NCBI RefSeq assembly: GCF_949987535.1
Contig: NC_080066.1
Coordinates: 134,706,335 to 134,770,334, forward strand
From: Balaenoptera acutorostrata
Lineage: Eukaryota > Chordata > Mammalia > Artiodactyla > Balaenopteridae
Direction of reading: 5' to 3'
Length of the DNA: 64,000 bases
Both the position numbers and the translations under genes were made by a program. The notes beneath the pieces were generated by a model. That model ran no database searches, had not been told where the DNA came from, and was given only the letters and a program-made list of their open reading frames with translations. Numbering within the stretch: the first letter of the stretch is position 1; every line of letters begins with the position of its first letter. Below, piece by piece: positions 63,291 to 64,000 of the stretch.

Positions 63291-64000
63291 ATTTCTCTGC
63301 CTCCCAACCCCCCAGTGGAACCCCCAGTTCCACTGCCCAGACGTAACTAGTGTTAGAAATTAGCTCTACATATACAACTATGCAACACATCTTTTATGTG
63401 AATTTATAACTCTGCTAATTTCTTTAAATTATCTTAATTATAAAAACAATATGTGACTGTGTACACTTGGTAAAAAAAAATTTTCGAACAAAACCTGTTT
63501 GTTTGTAAAAAAAGCACAAGACTTTAAATTTATGCATATTGAATTTTATTTCCTTCCACTGAAAAATGAATAAGGCACTCTGCTGGAAAATATATTATAT
63601 TAGAATTGAGAAAATATAACTGTCAACATTATGGAAGCATCAAAGTATTAAAATAAGCTTTCCTTTTGTTTTAGGTCTTTAAAAAATGACAACAAAAGTC
63701 ATTTAAGGCATTCTTGCTTAAAAAAACTTTCCCATGATGATTCAAGTTTTGAGAATCCAGGATACTTCTCCATTTCCCTCTAAATGAGTTTTGACTGTTA
63801 AGAAGTATTATGTTTTGAAAAACCTCTGGAGAGGATTTCCTGTATCTTTCTTTTTTGTTTTTCGTATAGCTGGTAGGATTTTGTTATATAATTCTGTGAT
63901 TCTTTTGTTTTTTACAATGATCAAAAGTAAAGAAGTGTTGGGGGCCTTCCTAAATTAGTTGCAGTACTCCATCCTTTGTATTGTTACTCTGTGTTTCATT
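63291..64000. other. Unassigned AT-rich non-coding DNA
   Basis: Possibly an L1ME relic at 63330-63470 ('ttataaaaacaatatgtgac' style text), too diverged to call. No exon. Confidence 0.4.

Noticed and set aside
1..64000. CRISPR arrays, operons or phage-type systems
   Set aside because: The window is eukaryotic; its repeats are dispersed transposons and microsatellites with no regular spacer architecture.

Overview
This is 64 kb of mammalian, almost certainly cetacean (whale or dolphin), nuclear DNA. The main evidence is a set of tRNA-Glu-derived SINEs of the CHR type (13 long copies of about 300 bp and 4 short copies of about 100-160 bp), with Pol III A and B boxes, A-rich tails and target-site duplications (TSDs). 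Two L1 3' ends have the form typical of whales and even-toed ungulates. Other repeats are the usual eutherian set: MIR, L2, L1M, MLT1-type LTRs, MER5-, MER1- and other hAT-type elements, and a mariner-type MITE. Family names come from recall of consensus sequences, not from a search.

I found no convincing protein-coding exon, tRNA, rRNA or snRNA gene. Every longer open frame I examined is an antisense frame of a CHR SINE, a fragment of LINE ORF2 or hAT transposase, or a random frame in AT-rich DNA. The window is best read as intergenic or deep-intronic sequence, and I cannot name the locus.

Layout: 0-4 kb holds a SINE cluster (three CHR copies inserted serially) and MIR pieces. 4-15 kb is mostly old unique DNA with L1M, L2, a palindromic DNA transposon and one CHR SINE with a 35-A tail. 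15-21 kb is a nest of L1M fragments interrupted by four SINEs and a MIR. 21-25 kb is repeat-poor and contains a short-loop G-quadruplex motif. 25-31 kb has two SINEs, an inverted MIR pair, a mariner MITE inside an L2 piece, a GT microsatellite and an MLT1 LTR. 31-36 kb is repeat-poor except for a hAT element with a transposase remnant and a SINE. About 36.5-43 kb is the quietest part, with only one MIR pair in 6.5 kb. 43-50 kb has MER5 pieces, two SINEs, MIRs and an RFX X-box. 50-56 kb is a repeat block: MER1-like MITE, a 5'-inverted L1, an MLT1 LTR, a SINE, L1M and a 1.2 kb L2 with a MIR inside it. 56-64 kb is mostly unique with MIRs, two dated L1 3' ends and a SINE that split a MIR.

The most useful signals are structural: precise TSDs that date the insertion order, several SINE copies with two-part tails (possible 3' transduction), a twin-primed L1, a mariner hairpin that resembles a known class of TE-derived microRNA precursors, a perfect X-box, and a repeat-poor block that may hold conserved regulatory DNA. 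I found no new multi-gene system.
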